64,000 nt of DNA. It comes from Agromyces sp. Marseille-P2726 (lineage in GTDB: Bacteria > Actinomycetota > Actinomycetes > Actinomycetales > Microbacteriaceae). The stretch lies in assembly GCF_902809835.1 (NCBI RefSeq), contig NZ_CADDWM010000015.1:496001-560000 (forward strand). The letters are read 5' to 3'. How positions within the stretch are numbered: the first letter of the stretch is position 1; the number at the start of each line of letters is the position of its first letter. A program made the translations under genes and the position numbers. A model generated the notes under the pieces. The model saw only the letters and a list, made by a program, of their open reading frames with translations, was not told where the DNA came from and ran no database searches. This document shows, in pieces, positions 55,115 to 63,166 of the stretch.

Positions 55115-57187
55115 ATGCCTGAGCCCGGCCCCCTTCGCGACCTCGGCGTCCGGGTCGGTGCAGACGTCGGTCGCATCCGGGTCTGGTCGCGGCACGCGAC
55201 CTCGATCGACCTCGAGGTCTTCGCCGAGGGCGACCTCGACTGGGCGGTCGAGCGAACGCCGTTGGAACGCGACGAGCATGGCGTGTGGGAGGCGACGTCA
55301 GCCGGTCTCGTGCCGGGCGCGCGCTACGGGCTGCGAGTCGACGGTCCGGCCGGCTTCGATCACGCGTTCAACGCGGCGCACACGCTGCTCGACCCGTACG
55401 CGCGCGGCCTGGCGCCCGCCGACGACGGGTCGTGGCGGGGCGTCGCACTGGAGTCGCTCGAGGCATCCGGGTTCGACTGGGGCGGCGTCCCGAAGCCGCG
55501 CGTGCCCCTCGACCGCACGGTCGTCTACGAGGCGCACGTGCGCGGGTTCTCGAAACTCAATCCGGCTATCCCGGAGCCGTTGCGCGGCACGTACGCCGGA
55601 CTCGCCCATGACGCGTCGCTCGAGTACCTCACGGGTCTCGGCGTGACCACGATCGAGCTGCTGCCCGTGCACGCGTTCGTGTCGGAGCAGCGGCTCGTGC
55701 GGCAGGGCCGGGTCAACTACTGGGGCTACAACACGCTCGCCTTCTTGGCGGTGCACGCGCCCTACGCGTCGACCGCGGCGCAGGCCGAGGGCCCGCAAGC
55801 CGTGCGACAGGAGTTCGCGGGCATGGTGCGGCGCCTCCACGAGGCCGGGCTCGAGGTCGTGCTCGACGTCGTCTACAACCACACCGCCGAAGAGGGACGC
55901 AACGGGCCGACGTACAGCTTCCGCGGGATAGACAACGCCGCCTACTACCGCCACGACGCGCACGGCCGCTACGTCGACACGACGGGATGCGGCAACACCC
56001 TCGACCTCGGGCACGAGGCACCCCAGCGGCTGGTGCTCGACTCGATGCGCTACTTCGCCGAGGAACTGCAGGTCGACGGGTTCCGCCTCGACCTCGCAGC
56101 CACGCTGGGCCGCGACAGCCAAGGCTGGTACACGCCACGACACGAGCTGCTCCGCGGCATGCTCGACGACCCCGTGATCGGCGCGACGAAGCTCATCGCG
56201 GAGCCGTGGGACCTCGGACCGGACGGGTGGCAGACCGGCCACTTCCCGGCGGGCTTCTCGGAGTGGAACGACCGCTACCGCGACCGCATGCGCGACTTCT
56301 GGCTCGGCGACCTCCGCCGCGAACGTGCGACCGGTGTCGCCGGCAGCGGGATCGGCCGATTCGCGACCCGCCTGGCGGGCTCGGCGAACACCTTCGCTCA
56401 CGAGCGCGGACCTCTCGCGAGCGTGAACTTCGTCACCGCTCACGACGGCTTCACCCTCGCGGACCTGACGGCGTACGACCAGAAGCACAACCTCGGCAAC
56501 GGCGAGCACAATCGCGACGGCGCCGACCACAACAACTCCTACAACCACGGCGTCGAGGGCGAGACGGATGACGCGACGATCCTCGCGGCTCGGCGACGCA
56601 GCATCCGGAACCTCCTCGGGACCTTGCTGCTGTCGGGCGGGGTGCCGATGCTCGCCGCGGGCGATGAGTACGGGAGGACCCAGCGCGGCAACAACAACGC
56701 GTACTGCCACGACTCGGAGCTGACGTGGCTCTCGTGGGGCGATGGGGAGCGCGACCTCGACCTCGTCGCGACCACGCGTCGCCTGCTCGAGCTGCGCCGC
56801 GAGAACCCGGCCCTCCGCCCCGAGCACTACGGACGCCTCGGCGAGGCGACGCCCAACTCGACGCAGATGGAGTGGTTCAACGCCGAGGGCACGACCATGA
56901 CGATCGACCACTGGAACAGCCCCGAGCAGCGGACGCTGCAGTACCTCGCGGCTTCGACGCCCGCGGGCGATCACGAGGAGTTCAATCGGATCCTGCTGGT
57001 CGTGCACGGCCACGAGTCGCCGACCGAGATCGTGCTGCCGCGGCATCCGGGCGTCACGGGCTACTCCCTGCTCTGGGACTCGTCGGGCGACCTCTCGCAG
57101 GTCACCCCGCTGGAGCGGGCCCCCGGTGATCGCGTGAAGATCCCGGCGCTGTCGATACAGCTGTTCCGGGTCGCGGGAGGCGAGTGA
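55115..57187 (+). CDS. glgX: Glycogen debranching enzyme GlgX
   Basis: The 690-residue GH13 enzyme has an N-terminal CBM48-like domain (RVWSRHATSIDLEVF) and the alpha-amylase barrel with its catalytic set: DGFRLDLAATLGRD (Asp nucleophile), KLIAEPWDLG (Glu acid/base) and TAHDGFTLADLTAYDQKHN (transition-state Asp). It is an isoamylase-type hydrolase of alpha-1,6 branches left by GlgP. Its end overlaps the ybaK start by one base. It is divergent from the cysteine desulfurase gene. Confidence 0.95.
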   Translation: MPEPGPLRDLGVRVGADVGRIRVWSRHATSIDLEVFAEGDLDWAVERTPLERDEHGVWEATSAGLVPGARYGLRVDGPAGFDHAFNAAHTLLDPYARGLAPADDGSWRGVALESLEASGFDWGGVPKPRVPLDRTVVYEAHVRGFSKLNPAIPEPLRGTYAGLAHDASLEYLTGLGVTTIELLPVHAFVSEQRLVRQGRVNYWGYNTLAFLAVHAPYASTAAQAEGPQAVRQEFAGMVRRLHEAGLEVVLDVVYNHTAEEGRNGPTYSFRGIDNAAYYRHDAHGRYVDTTGCGNTLDLGHEAPQRLVLDSMRYFAEELQVDGFRLDLAATLGRDSQGWYTPRHELLRGMLDDPVIGATKLIAEPWDLGPDGWQTGHFPAGFSEWNDRYRDRMRDFWLGDLRRERATGVAGSGIGRFATRLAGSANTFAHERGPLASVNFVTAHDGFTLADLTAYDQKHNLGNGEHNRDGADHNNSYNHGVEGETDDATILAARRRSIRNLLGTLLLSGGVPMLAAGDEYGRTQRGNNNAYCHDSELTWLSWGDGERDLDLVATTRRLLELRRENPALRPEHYGRLGEATPNSTQMEWFNAEGTTMTIDHWNSPEQRTLQYLAASTPAGDHEEFNRILLVVHGHESPTEIVLPRHPGVTGYSLLWDSSGDLSQVTPLERAPGDRVKIPALSIQLFRVAGGE

Positions 57188-57684
57188 TGGCCAGGCGATC
57201 GGATGCATCGGCCGGCACGCCCGCGACCGTGGCCCTCGTGCGCGCCGGCGTCCCGTTCACGGTGCACGCGTACGAGCACGATCCCCGGGCGGTCGCGTAC
57301 GGGATGGAGGCCGCGGAGAAGCTCGGCCTCGACCCGGCCGCCGTGTTCAAGACGCTGCTCGCGAACGTCGACGGCGGTCTCGTCGTCGGCATCGTGCCGG
57401 TCGCGCTGCAACTCGACCTCAAGGCACTGGCGACCGCCGTCGGCGGCAAGCGCGCCGAGATGGCCGAGCCGGCGCTCGCCGAGCGGAAGACCGGCTACGT
57501 CGTCGGTGGCATCAGCCCCATCGGGCAGAAGACGGCGCTGCCGACGGTGCTGGATGAGTCGGCGATTCTTTGCGAGACGATCTTCGTCTCGGGCGGGCGC
57601 CGGGGACTCGACCTCGAGCTCGCGCCCGACGACCTGCTCGCCGTCACCGGCGGCCGCTACGCGCCGATCGCGCGCGCCCGCTGA
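57187..57684 (+). CDS. ybaK: Cys-tRNA(Pro) deacylase
   Basis: The 165-residue protein has the YbaK/EbsC fold: ATVALVRAGVPFTVHAYEHDP, LGLDPAAVFKTLLANVDGGLVVGIVPV with the central Lys of the family, and a GGISPIGQKTALPTVLDESA segment that matches the conserved GGxSPxG loop. It hydrolyses mischarged Cys-tRNA(Pro). ATG 57187 shares its A with the glgX stop; a GTG at 57184 would add one residue. Its end faces the GIY-YIG repeat island. Confidence 0.94.
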   Translation: MARRSDASAGTPATVALVRAGVPFTVHAYEHDPRAVAYGMEAAEKLGLDPAAVFKTLLANVDGGLVVGIVPVALQLDLKALATAVGGKRAEMAEPALAERKTGYVVGGISPIGQKTALPTVLDESAILCETIFVSGGRRGLDLELAPDDLLAVTGGRYAPIARAR

Positions 57685-57695
57685 GCCGCGCGCAT

Positions 57696-57845
57696 CTGCG
57701 GGTTGAGGAGGCGCGCCTCTGCGGGTCGAGGAGACGCACCTCTGCGGGTCGAGGAGACGCACCTCTGCGGGTCGAGGAGACGCGAAGCGTCGTCTCGAGA
57801 CCCCTGCGGATTGAGGAGCCCGCAATGCTGGCGTCTCGAAATCCC
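57696..57845 (-). repeat. Left palindromic repeat array of the GIY-YIG island
   Basis: A 23-bp unit (starts CTGCGGGTCGAGGAGACGC) occurs at 57696, 57719, 57742 and 57765. The fourth extends into a full 38-bp element (57765-57802) that reads as the reverse complement of the right-hand units, and a degenerate one begins at 57804. Each full unit folds into an imperfect hairpin around GACGC-TTC-GCGTC. Confidence 0.9.
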
Positions 57846-57863
57846 TTCACCCCGCAGATCCAA

Positions 57864-58157
57864 TCAACTCGATCCGCCCTTCCTTCGTCGCGCACTCAGC
57901 GCTGGCAAGTCGTGCATCCGACCCTCGATGAGTGCGAGCCGCTTCGCGCGGCTCCATCCTTGTACCTGCTTCTCGCGAGCATAGGCATCGTGCATGTACT
58001 CGAACTCTTGGGCAAACACGAGCGTGACCGGCCTTCGCGTACTGGTGTACGAGTGCACGGTGCCCGCAGCATGCTGCTCGAGCCGATGGTCGAGGTTGCG
58101 AGTGCTCCCCACGTAGAGGGAGTCGTCGGCACAGCGAAGGATGTACATGTAAGGCAT
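57864..58157 (-). CDS. GIY-YIG nuclease-like protein (UPF0213/YhbQ type)
   Basis: The 97-residue protein is a complete single-domain GIY-YIG fold: MYIL and LYVGST supply the GIY and YIG strands (residues 4-18), R of DHRLEQH is the catalytic Arg, and E in AREKQVQGWSRAKRLALIEG is the metal-binding Glu. No DNA-binding domain is attached. YhbQ-type proteins are mostly of unknown function. The gene lies between two arrays of palindromic repeats in opposite orientation, between the convergent ybaK and glgP genes. No -10 at the common leaderless spacing was found, unlike its neighbours. Confidence 0.9.
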   Translation of the reverse strand: MPYMYILRCADDSLYVGSTRNLDHRLEQHAAGTVHSYTSTRRPVTLVFAQEFEYMHDAYAREKQVQGWSRAKRLALIEGRMHDLPALSARRRKGGSS

Positions 58158-58269
58158 GGGGAGAGCATTCCTGACGCATCAACGGCGAGAACACCGCATC
58201 GCGGTCAGTGGTGGAACCCTACCGATGCCGGGTGCCGTAGAGGACGAGTCGTGCGGTGCAGACGCGCAC
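58158..58269. other. Spacer between GIY-YIG start and right repeat array
   Basis: These 112 bp are upstream of the GIY-YIG ATG and should hold its promoter. I saw no clear -10/-35 pair and no gene. Confidence 0.4.
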
Positions 58270-58494
58270 GGTCTCGAGACGACGCTTCGCGTCTCCTCGA
58301 CCCACACAGGACCGCCGGTCTCGAGACGACGCTTCGCGTCTCCTCGACCCACAGAGCCGCACGGTCTCGAGACGACGCTTCGCGTCTCCTCGACCCACAC
58401 AGGACCGCCGGTCTCGAGACGACGCTGCGCGTCTCCTCGACCCGCAGACCCCGCCCGGTCTCGAGACGACGCCGCGCGTCTCCTCGACCCGCAG
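58270..58494 (+). repeat. Right palindromic repeat array of the GIY-YIG island
   Basis: Five units starting GGTCTCGAGACGACGC begin at 58270, 58317, 58363, 58410 and 58457, with a 46-47-bp period. The shared 33-bp core is followed by a variable 13-14-bp linker. Loop bases change TTCG to TGCG and CCGC in the last two copies. The units at 58410-58447 and 58457-58494 match the left full unit (57765-57802) in reverse over 38 bp, with one or two differences. Confidence 0.92.
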
Positions 58495-58499
58495 ACAGC

Positions 58500-61076
58500 T
58501 CAACCGGCGACGGCCACGAGTCCCAGCTCGGCGGGCGACGTGAGCAGCGGATGCCGCGGCACCACGCGCACGGTGTAGCCGAACGAGCCCGCCCGGTCGA
58601 GCACGACCTCGCCGGTATACAGTTTCGGGCCCGCGGCGCCGGCCGAGGCATCCGAAGCACCACCTTCGGCGGGCCCGAGCAGGACTCGCCGCACGTCCTG
58701 GATCGTGGAGTCCGACCGGCTGCGGCCGTACACCACCTCGACCGCGACGTCGTCGGGAGAGAGCCCATCGACCTGGACGTAGGCGCGCAGCTGAAGCGCG
58801 TCGCCGACGTGCGGCGACTCGACGCCGCCCGACTCGACGTGCACGACCTGCACCTTCGGCCACGAGCGGCGCACGCGGGCGGCGAACGCCGCGAGCTCGC
58901 GCGCACCGCGCTCGCCCTCGGCACCCACCCGCGCGGCCTGCACGGCGGCCGGGCGGTAGAGCTCCTCGACGTACTGCTTCACCATGCGGTCGGCGCCGAG
59001 CTCGGGTACGAGCGTCGCGAGCGTCGTGCGCACCCGACGCACCCATTCCACGGGAACCCCGTCACCGTCGCGCTCGGTGTACAGCGGGGCGACGCGATGC
59101 TCGAGGAGGTCGTAGAGGGCCGCCGCCTCGAGCGCGTCGCGCTCGCCGGCGTCACCCGCGGCATCCGCCGACGGGATCACCCAGCCGTGGTCGTCGCCGG
59201 CGAACTCGGCCCACCAACCGTCGAGGATCGAGAGGTTCAGCGCGCCGTTCATCGCGGCCTTCATGCCGGACGTGCCGCACGCCTCGAGCGGCCGAAGCGG
59301 GTTGTTCAGCCACACGTCGCAGCCCGGGTAGAGCACCTCCGCCATGCCGATGTCGTAGTCGGGCAGGAACACGATGCGCTCGCGCAGCTCGGGCTGCTGG
59401 GCGAACTGCACGAGCTGCTGGATGAGCCGCTTGCCCTCGTCGTCGGCCGGGTGCGCCTTGCCGGCGATCACGAACTGCACGGGACGCTTCTTGCTCGTGA
59501 GGATCTTCTTCAGCCGCTCGGGGTCCTGCAGCATGAGCGTGAGCCGCTTGTAGGTGGGCACGCGCCTCGCGAACCCGATGGTGAGGGTGTCGGGGTCGAG
59601 CACCTCGCGCACCCATCGCGGTGCCGTGGCGCCCGGATGCTGCTGCTCCCACGCCGCGGTCAGTCGCCGCCGCGCCTCCTCGACGAGCTGCAGGCGCATC
59701 TGACGCTTCACCGCCCAGAACTCGCCGTCGGTGAGGGCATCGCTGGTCCACCCGGCGTGCTCGGAGTCGTCGGTGCCGAGCGCGGTCTCAGCGAGACCGA
59801 GGAGCGCCGGGTCGGTCCAGGTGGGCGCGTGCACGCCGTTGGTGATCGACGTGATCGGCACCTCGTCGGCGTCGAAACCGGGCCACAGGTCGCCGAACAT
59901 GCGCCGGCTGACCTGGCCGTGCAGCTTCGAGACGCCGTTGGCCCGGCCGGCGAGCCGCAGCCCCATGACGGCCATGTTGAACGCGCTCGTGCCCGGGTCG
60001 GCGCCCGGCTCCGCGCCGAGCGCAAGCGCGTCGGCGGGCTCCACACCCGGCAGCAGCGCGCTCGTGAGGTAGCGCTCGACGAGCCCGCGGTCGAAGCGGT
60101 CGATGCCCGCGGGCACCGGCGTGTGCGTGGTGAACACCGTGCCGGCGCGCACGAGCTGCAGCGCCTCGGCGAACGAGAGCCCGGCGGCGATGTGCGTCGC
60201 GATGCGCTCGAGCCCGAGGAATCCGGCGTGTCCCTCGTTCATGTGGAAGACATCGGGTGACGGATGCCCCGCCAGCTCGCTGAACGCCCGAACCGCCCGT
60301 GCGCCGCCGATGCCGAGCAGCAGCTCCTGCAGCAGGCGGTGCTCGCCTCCGCCGCCGTAGAGCCGGTCGGTCACCGAGCGCAGATCGTCGGGATTCGCCG
60401 GGATGTCGGTGTCGAGCAGCAGCAGCGGGATGCGACCCACGGATGCCCGCCAGATGCGGGCCTGCAGCGAGCGGTCTTCGGGCAGCGCGAGCGTCACGTG
60501 CACCGGCGACCCGTCGGGGCGTCGCAGCACCGACAGGGGCAGGCCGTCGGGATCGAGCACGGGATAGCGCTCCTGCTGCCAGCCGTCGGCCGAGATCGAC
60601 TGCGAGAAGTACCCGGCCTTGTAGAAGAGGCCGACGCCGATGAGCGGCACCCCGAGATCGGATGCCGCCTTCAGATGATCGCCCGCGAGGATCCCGAGCC
60701 CGCCGGAGTACTGCGGCAGCGCGGCGGCGATGCCGAACTCGGGCGAGAAGTACGCGATCGCCCGCGGAGCCTCGGCGCCGAGCGACTGGAACCAGCGCGG
60801 CTCGGACAGGTACTCGCGCAGGGCCGTGCGTTCGCGCTCGGCCCAGTCGACGTAGCCGCCGTCGGCGGCGAGCTCGTCGAGCCGCGCCGGGTCGACCTCG
60901 CCGAGCAGTGCCACCGGGTCGCGCCCGGTGCTCCGCCAGAGGGCCGGGTCGAGGTGCTCGAACAAGCGCTTCGTCGGCTCGTGCCACGACCACCGGAGGT
61001 TGCCGGCGAGCTCTTCGAGCGCGCCGAGCGAGGGCGGGAGGACGGGTCGAACGGTGAACTTGCGGATCGGTTGCAC
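58500..61076 (-). CDS. glgP: Alpha-glucan (glycogen/maltodextrin) phosphorylase
   Basis: The 858-residue protein starts at GTG 61076 (TAGGCT 6 nt upstream). It is the actinobacterial glgP type with an extended N-terminal region (LRWSWHEPTKRLFEHLDPALW) and the phosphorylase core: PEFGIAAALPQYSGGLGILAGDHLKAASDLG, FHMNEGHAGFLGLERI and the PLP Lys in EACGTSGMKAAMNGALNLSILDG (Lys at GMK, quoted in part). It releases glucose-1-phosphate from alpha-1,4-glucan. The stop lies only a few bases from the right repeat array, whose hairpins may terminate it. Confidence 0.95.
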   Translation of the reverse strand: MQPIRKFTVRPVLPPSLGALEELAGNLRWSWHEPTKRLFEHLDPALWRSTGRDPVALLGEVDPARLDELAADGGYVDWAERERTALREYLSEPRWFQSLGAEAPRAIAYFSPEFGIAAALPQYSGGLGILAGDHLKAASDLGVPLIGVGLFYKAGYFSQSISADGWQQERYPVLDPDGLPLSVLRRPDGSPVHVTLALPEDRSLQARIWRASVGRIPLLLLDTDIPANPDDLRSVTDRLYGGGGEHRLLQELLLGIGGARAVRAFSELAGHPSPDVFHMNEGHAGFLGLERIATHIAAGLSFAEALQLVRAGTVFTTHTPVPAGIDRFDRGLVERYLTSALLPGVEPADALALGAEPGADPGTSAFNMAVMGLRLAGRANGVSKLHGQVSRRMFGDLWPGFDADEVPITSITNGVHAPTWTDPALLGLAETALGTDDSEHAGWTSDALTDGEFWAVKRQMRLQLVEEARRRLTAAWEQQHPGATAPRWVREVLDPDTLTIGFARRVPTYKRLTLMLQDPERLKKILTSKKRPVQFVIAGKAHPADDEGKRLIQQLVQFAQQPELRERIVFLPDYDIGMAEVLYPGCDVWLNNPLRPLEACGTSGMKAAMNGALNLSILDGWWAEFAGDDHGWVIPSADAAGDAGERDALEAAALYDLLEHRVAPLYTERDGDGVPVEWVRRVRTTLATLVPELGADRMVKQYVEELYRPAAVQAARVGAEGERGARELAAFAARVRRSWPKVQVVHVESGGVESPHVGDALQLRAYVQVDGLSPDDVAVEVVYGRSRSDSTIQDVRRVLLGPAEGGASDASAGAAGPKLYTGEVVLDRAGSFGYTVRVVPRHPLLTSPAELGLVAVAG

Positions 61077-61082
61077 CCGCCA

Positions 61083-61088
61083 AGCCTA
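61083..61088 (-). promoter_or_regulatory. Leaderless -10 box of glgP
   Basis: TAGGCT on the minus strand ends 6 nt before GTG 61076. Confidence 0.55.
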
Positions 61089-61132
61089 AGTGGGTCGGGT
61101 GTCCAACATGTGAACGGCTGGTCCATCCGCGC

Positions 61133-61138
61133 TACGGT
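61133..61138 (+). promoter_or_regulatory. Leaderless -10 box of glgE
   Basis: TACGGT ends 6 nt before GTG 61145; GTGAAC 17 bp upstream (61110-61115) could be the -35. Confidence 0.5.
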
Positions 61139-61144
61139 CGGAAC

Positions 61145-63166
61145 GTGACGTCCAGCTCCGCGCTCGCCGGCCGAATTCCCGTGACGCGACTCACGCCTGC
61201 CCTGCCCGACGATCGATGGCGTCCCAAGGCCTACGAGGGCGAGGTCGTGCCGTTCCGGGCGACGGTGTTCCGCGAGGGGCACGACGCCGTCGGCGCAATG
61301 CTCGTCCTCAGTTCGCCGTCGGGCCGGAGGCATCGCGAGCGGATGGCGCCGATGGCGCCGGGCACCGATCGCTGGGAGGCGAAGGTGCTCCTCGACGAGA
61401 CCGGCGTCTGGCGCTGGTATGTGACCGGATTCGACGACGAGATTGCGACGTGGCGGCACGATGCCGCCGTCAAGGTCGACGCGGGCGTCGACGTCGACGT
61501 GATGTTCGAGATCGGTGCGCGGCTGCTCGACCGGGCGGTCGCCGAGAAGGCCCGCCCGGCGGCGGCACGGAAGCGCCTGAGCGCGCTCGCGTCCGCACTG
61601 CGCGACCGCGAGGCATCGGTCACCGAACGCCGCGCCCTCATCGACGACGACGCCCTCGACGAATTCACCACGCGGCCACTGGCGCGCCTCACGACCGCCT
61701 CACCAGAGCGCGAGATCCTCGTCGAGCGCCGGCGTGCCGGGGTCGGCTCCTGGTACGAGTTCTTCCCTCGCTCCGAGGGCGCCCGGAAGCTCAAGGACGG
61801 CAGCTGGAAGAGCGGCACCTTCCGCACGGCCGCGAAGCGCCTCGACGGCGTCGCCGCGATGGGCTTCGACGTCGTGTACCTGCCGCCGATCCACCCCATC
61901 GGCGTCACCAATCGCAAGGGACGCAACAACACGCTCGACGCGGGCCCGAACGATCCCGGCTCGCCCTGGGCGATCGGCGGACCGATGCGCGACGGCACCG
62001 CGGGCGGCCACGATGCCATCCACCCCGACCTCGGCACACTGGCGGACTTCCGGGCGTTCGTGCGCCGGGCCCAGGCGCTCGGCATCGAGGTCGCGCTCGA
62101 CCTCGCGCTGCAGGCCTCCCCCGACCACCCATGGGTGACTGAGCATCCCGACTGGTTCACGCAGCTGCCCGACGGCACGATCCGCTACGCCGAGAACCCG
62201 CCGAAGAAGTACCAGGACATCTACCCGGTGAACTTCGACGACGACCCCGAGGGTATCTACGACGAGGTGCTGCGCATCGTGCGGCACTGGATGAAGCAGG
62301 GCGTGAAGATCTTCCGCGTCGACAACCCGCACACCAAGCCGCTCGCGTTCTGGGAGCGGCTCATCGCGGCGGTCAACGCCGACGACCCCGACGTCATCTT
62401 CCTCGCCGAGGCGTTCACCCGACCGGCCATGATGCAGGCGCTCGCGATGGTGGGCTTCCAGCAGTCGTACTCGTACTTCACGTGGCGCAACACGAAGGAG
62501 GAGCTCGAGGAGTTCCTGACGAGCGTGTCGCAGGAGACCGCCGACTTCATGCGGCCGAACCTGTTCGTGAACACCCCTGACATCCTCACCGAGTACCTGC
62601 AGTTCGGCGGGCCCGCGGCCTTCACCGTGCGTGCGACGATCGCCGCCACCGCGGCGCCGACCTGGGGTGTGTACTCGGGCTTCGAGCTGTTCGAGTCGGT
62701 TGCGAGGCCCGGCGCCGAGGAGGCCATCGACAACGAGAAGTACGAGTACAAGCCGCGCGACTTCACCGCCGCCGAGCGGGAGGGACGCTCGCTCGCGCTC
62801 TACCTCGGCATCCTCAACGGCATCCGCAGGGACCACCCCGCCCTCGGGCAGTTGCGCAACATCCGGTTCCACGCCAGTGAAGACGACTCCGTGCTCGTCT
62901 ACTCGAAGCACCTCGAGGGGCGGTTCACCCCCACCGGCGTCGACGACACCGTCATCGTGATCGCCAACGTCGACCCCCACTCCGTGCGCGAGACGACAGT
63001 GCACCTCGACCTCGCCGAAATCGGGCTCACGCCCGGCATCCGCTTCGAGGTCGAGGACCTCGTGACCGGTGACCGCTGGGACTGGGGCGACGCCAACTAC
63101 GTGCGGCTCGACGCCTTCACGAGACCAGCGCACATCCTGCACGTGGTGCGAGGCTCCGATGACTGA
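61145..63166 (+). CDS. glgE: Maltosyltransferase GlgE
   Basis: The 673-residue GH13_3 enzyme uses alpha-maltose-1-phosphate to extend alpha-1,4-glucan. N-terminal domains include GRIPVTRLTPALPDDRWRPKAYEGEVVPF; the barrel has IFRVDNPHTKPLAFWE (Asp nucleophile), FLAEAFTRPAMM (Glu) and a later GVYSGFELFES that is typical of GlgE. It is the committed enzyme of the trehalose-to-glucan GlgE pathway of actinobacteria. It starts 68 bp from the divergent glgP and overlaps glgB by 8 bp. Confidence 0.96.
   Translation: MTSSSALAGRIPVTRLTPALPDDRWRPKAYEGEVVPFRATVFREGHDAVGAMLVLSSPSGRRHRERMAPMAPGTDRWEAKVLLDETGVWRWYVTGFDDEIATWRHDAAVKVDAGVDVDVMFEIGARLLDRAVAEKARPAAARKRLSALASALRDREASVTERRALIDDDALDEFTTRPLARLTTASPEREILVERRRAGVGSWYEFFPRSEGARKLKDGSWKSGTFRTAAKRLDGVAAMGFDVVYLPPIHPIGVTNRKGRNNTLDAGPNDPGSPWAIGGPMRDGTAGGHDAIHPDLGTLADFRAFVRRAQALGIEVALDLALQASPDHPWVTEHPDWFTQLPDGTIRYAENPPKKYQDIYPVNFDDDPEGIYDEVLRIVRHWMKQGVKIFRVDNPHTKPLAFWERLIAAVNADDPDVIFLAEAFTRPAMMQALAMVGFQQSYSYFTWRNTKEELEEFLTSVSQETADFMRPNLFVNTPDILTEYLQFGGPAAFTVRATIAATAAPTWGVYSGFELFESVARPGAEEAIDNEKYEYKPRDFTAAEREGRSLALYLGILNGIRRDHPALGQLRNIRFHASEDDSVLVYSKHLEGRFTPTGVDDTVIVIANVDPHSVRETTVHLDLAEIGLTPGIRFEVEDLVTGDRWDWGDANYVRLDAFTRPAHILHVVRGSDD

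Noticed and set aside
58270..58494. Possible CRISPR array (five repeats at 46-47 bp)
   Set aside because: The linkers are only 13-14 bp and nearly alike, the unit is an imperfect palindrome with TTCG-like loops, and no cas gene is nearby.
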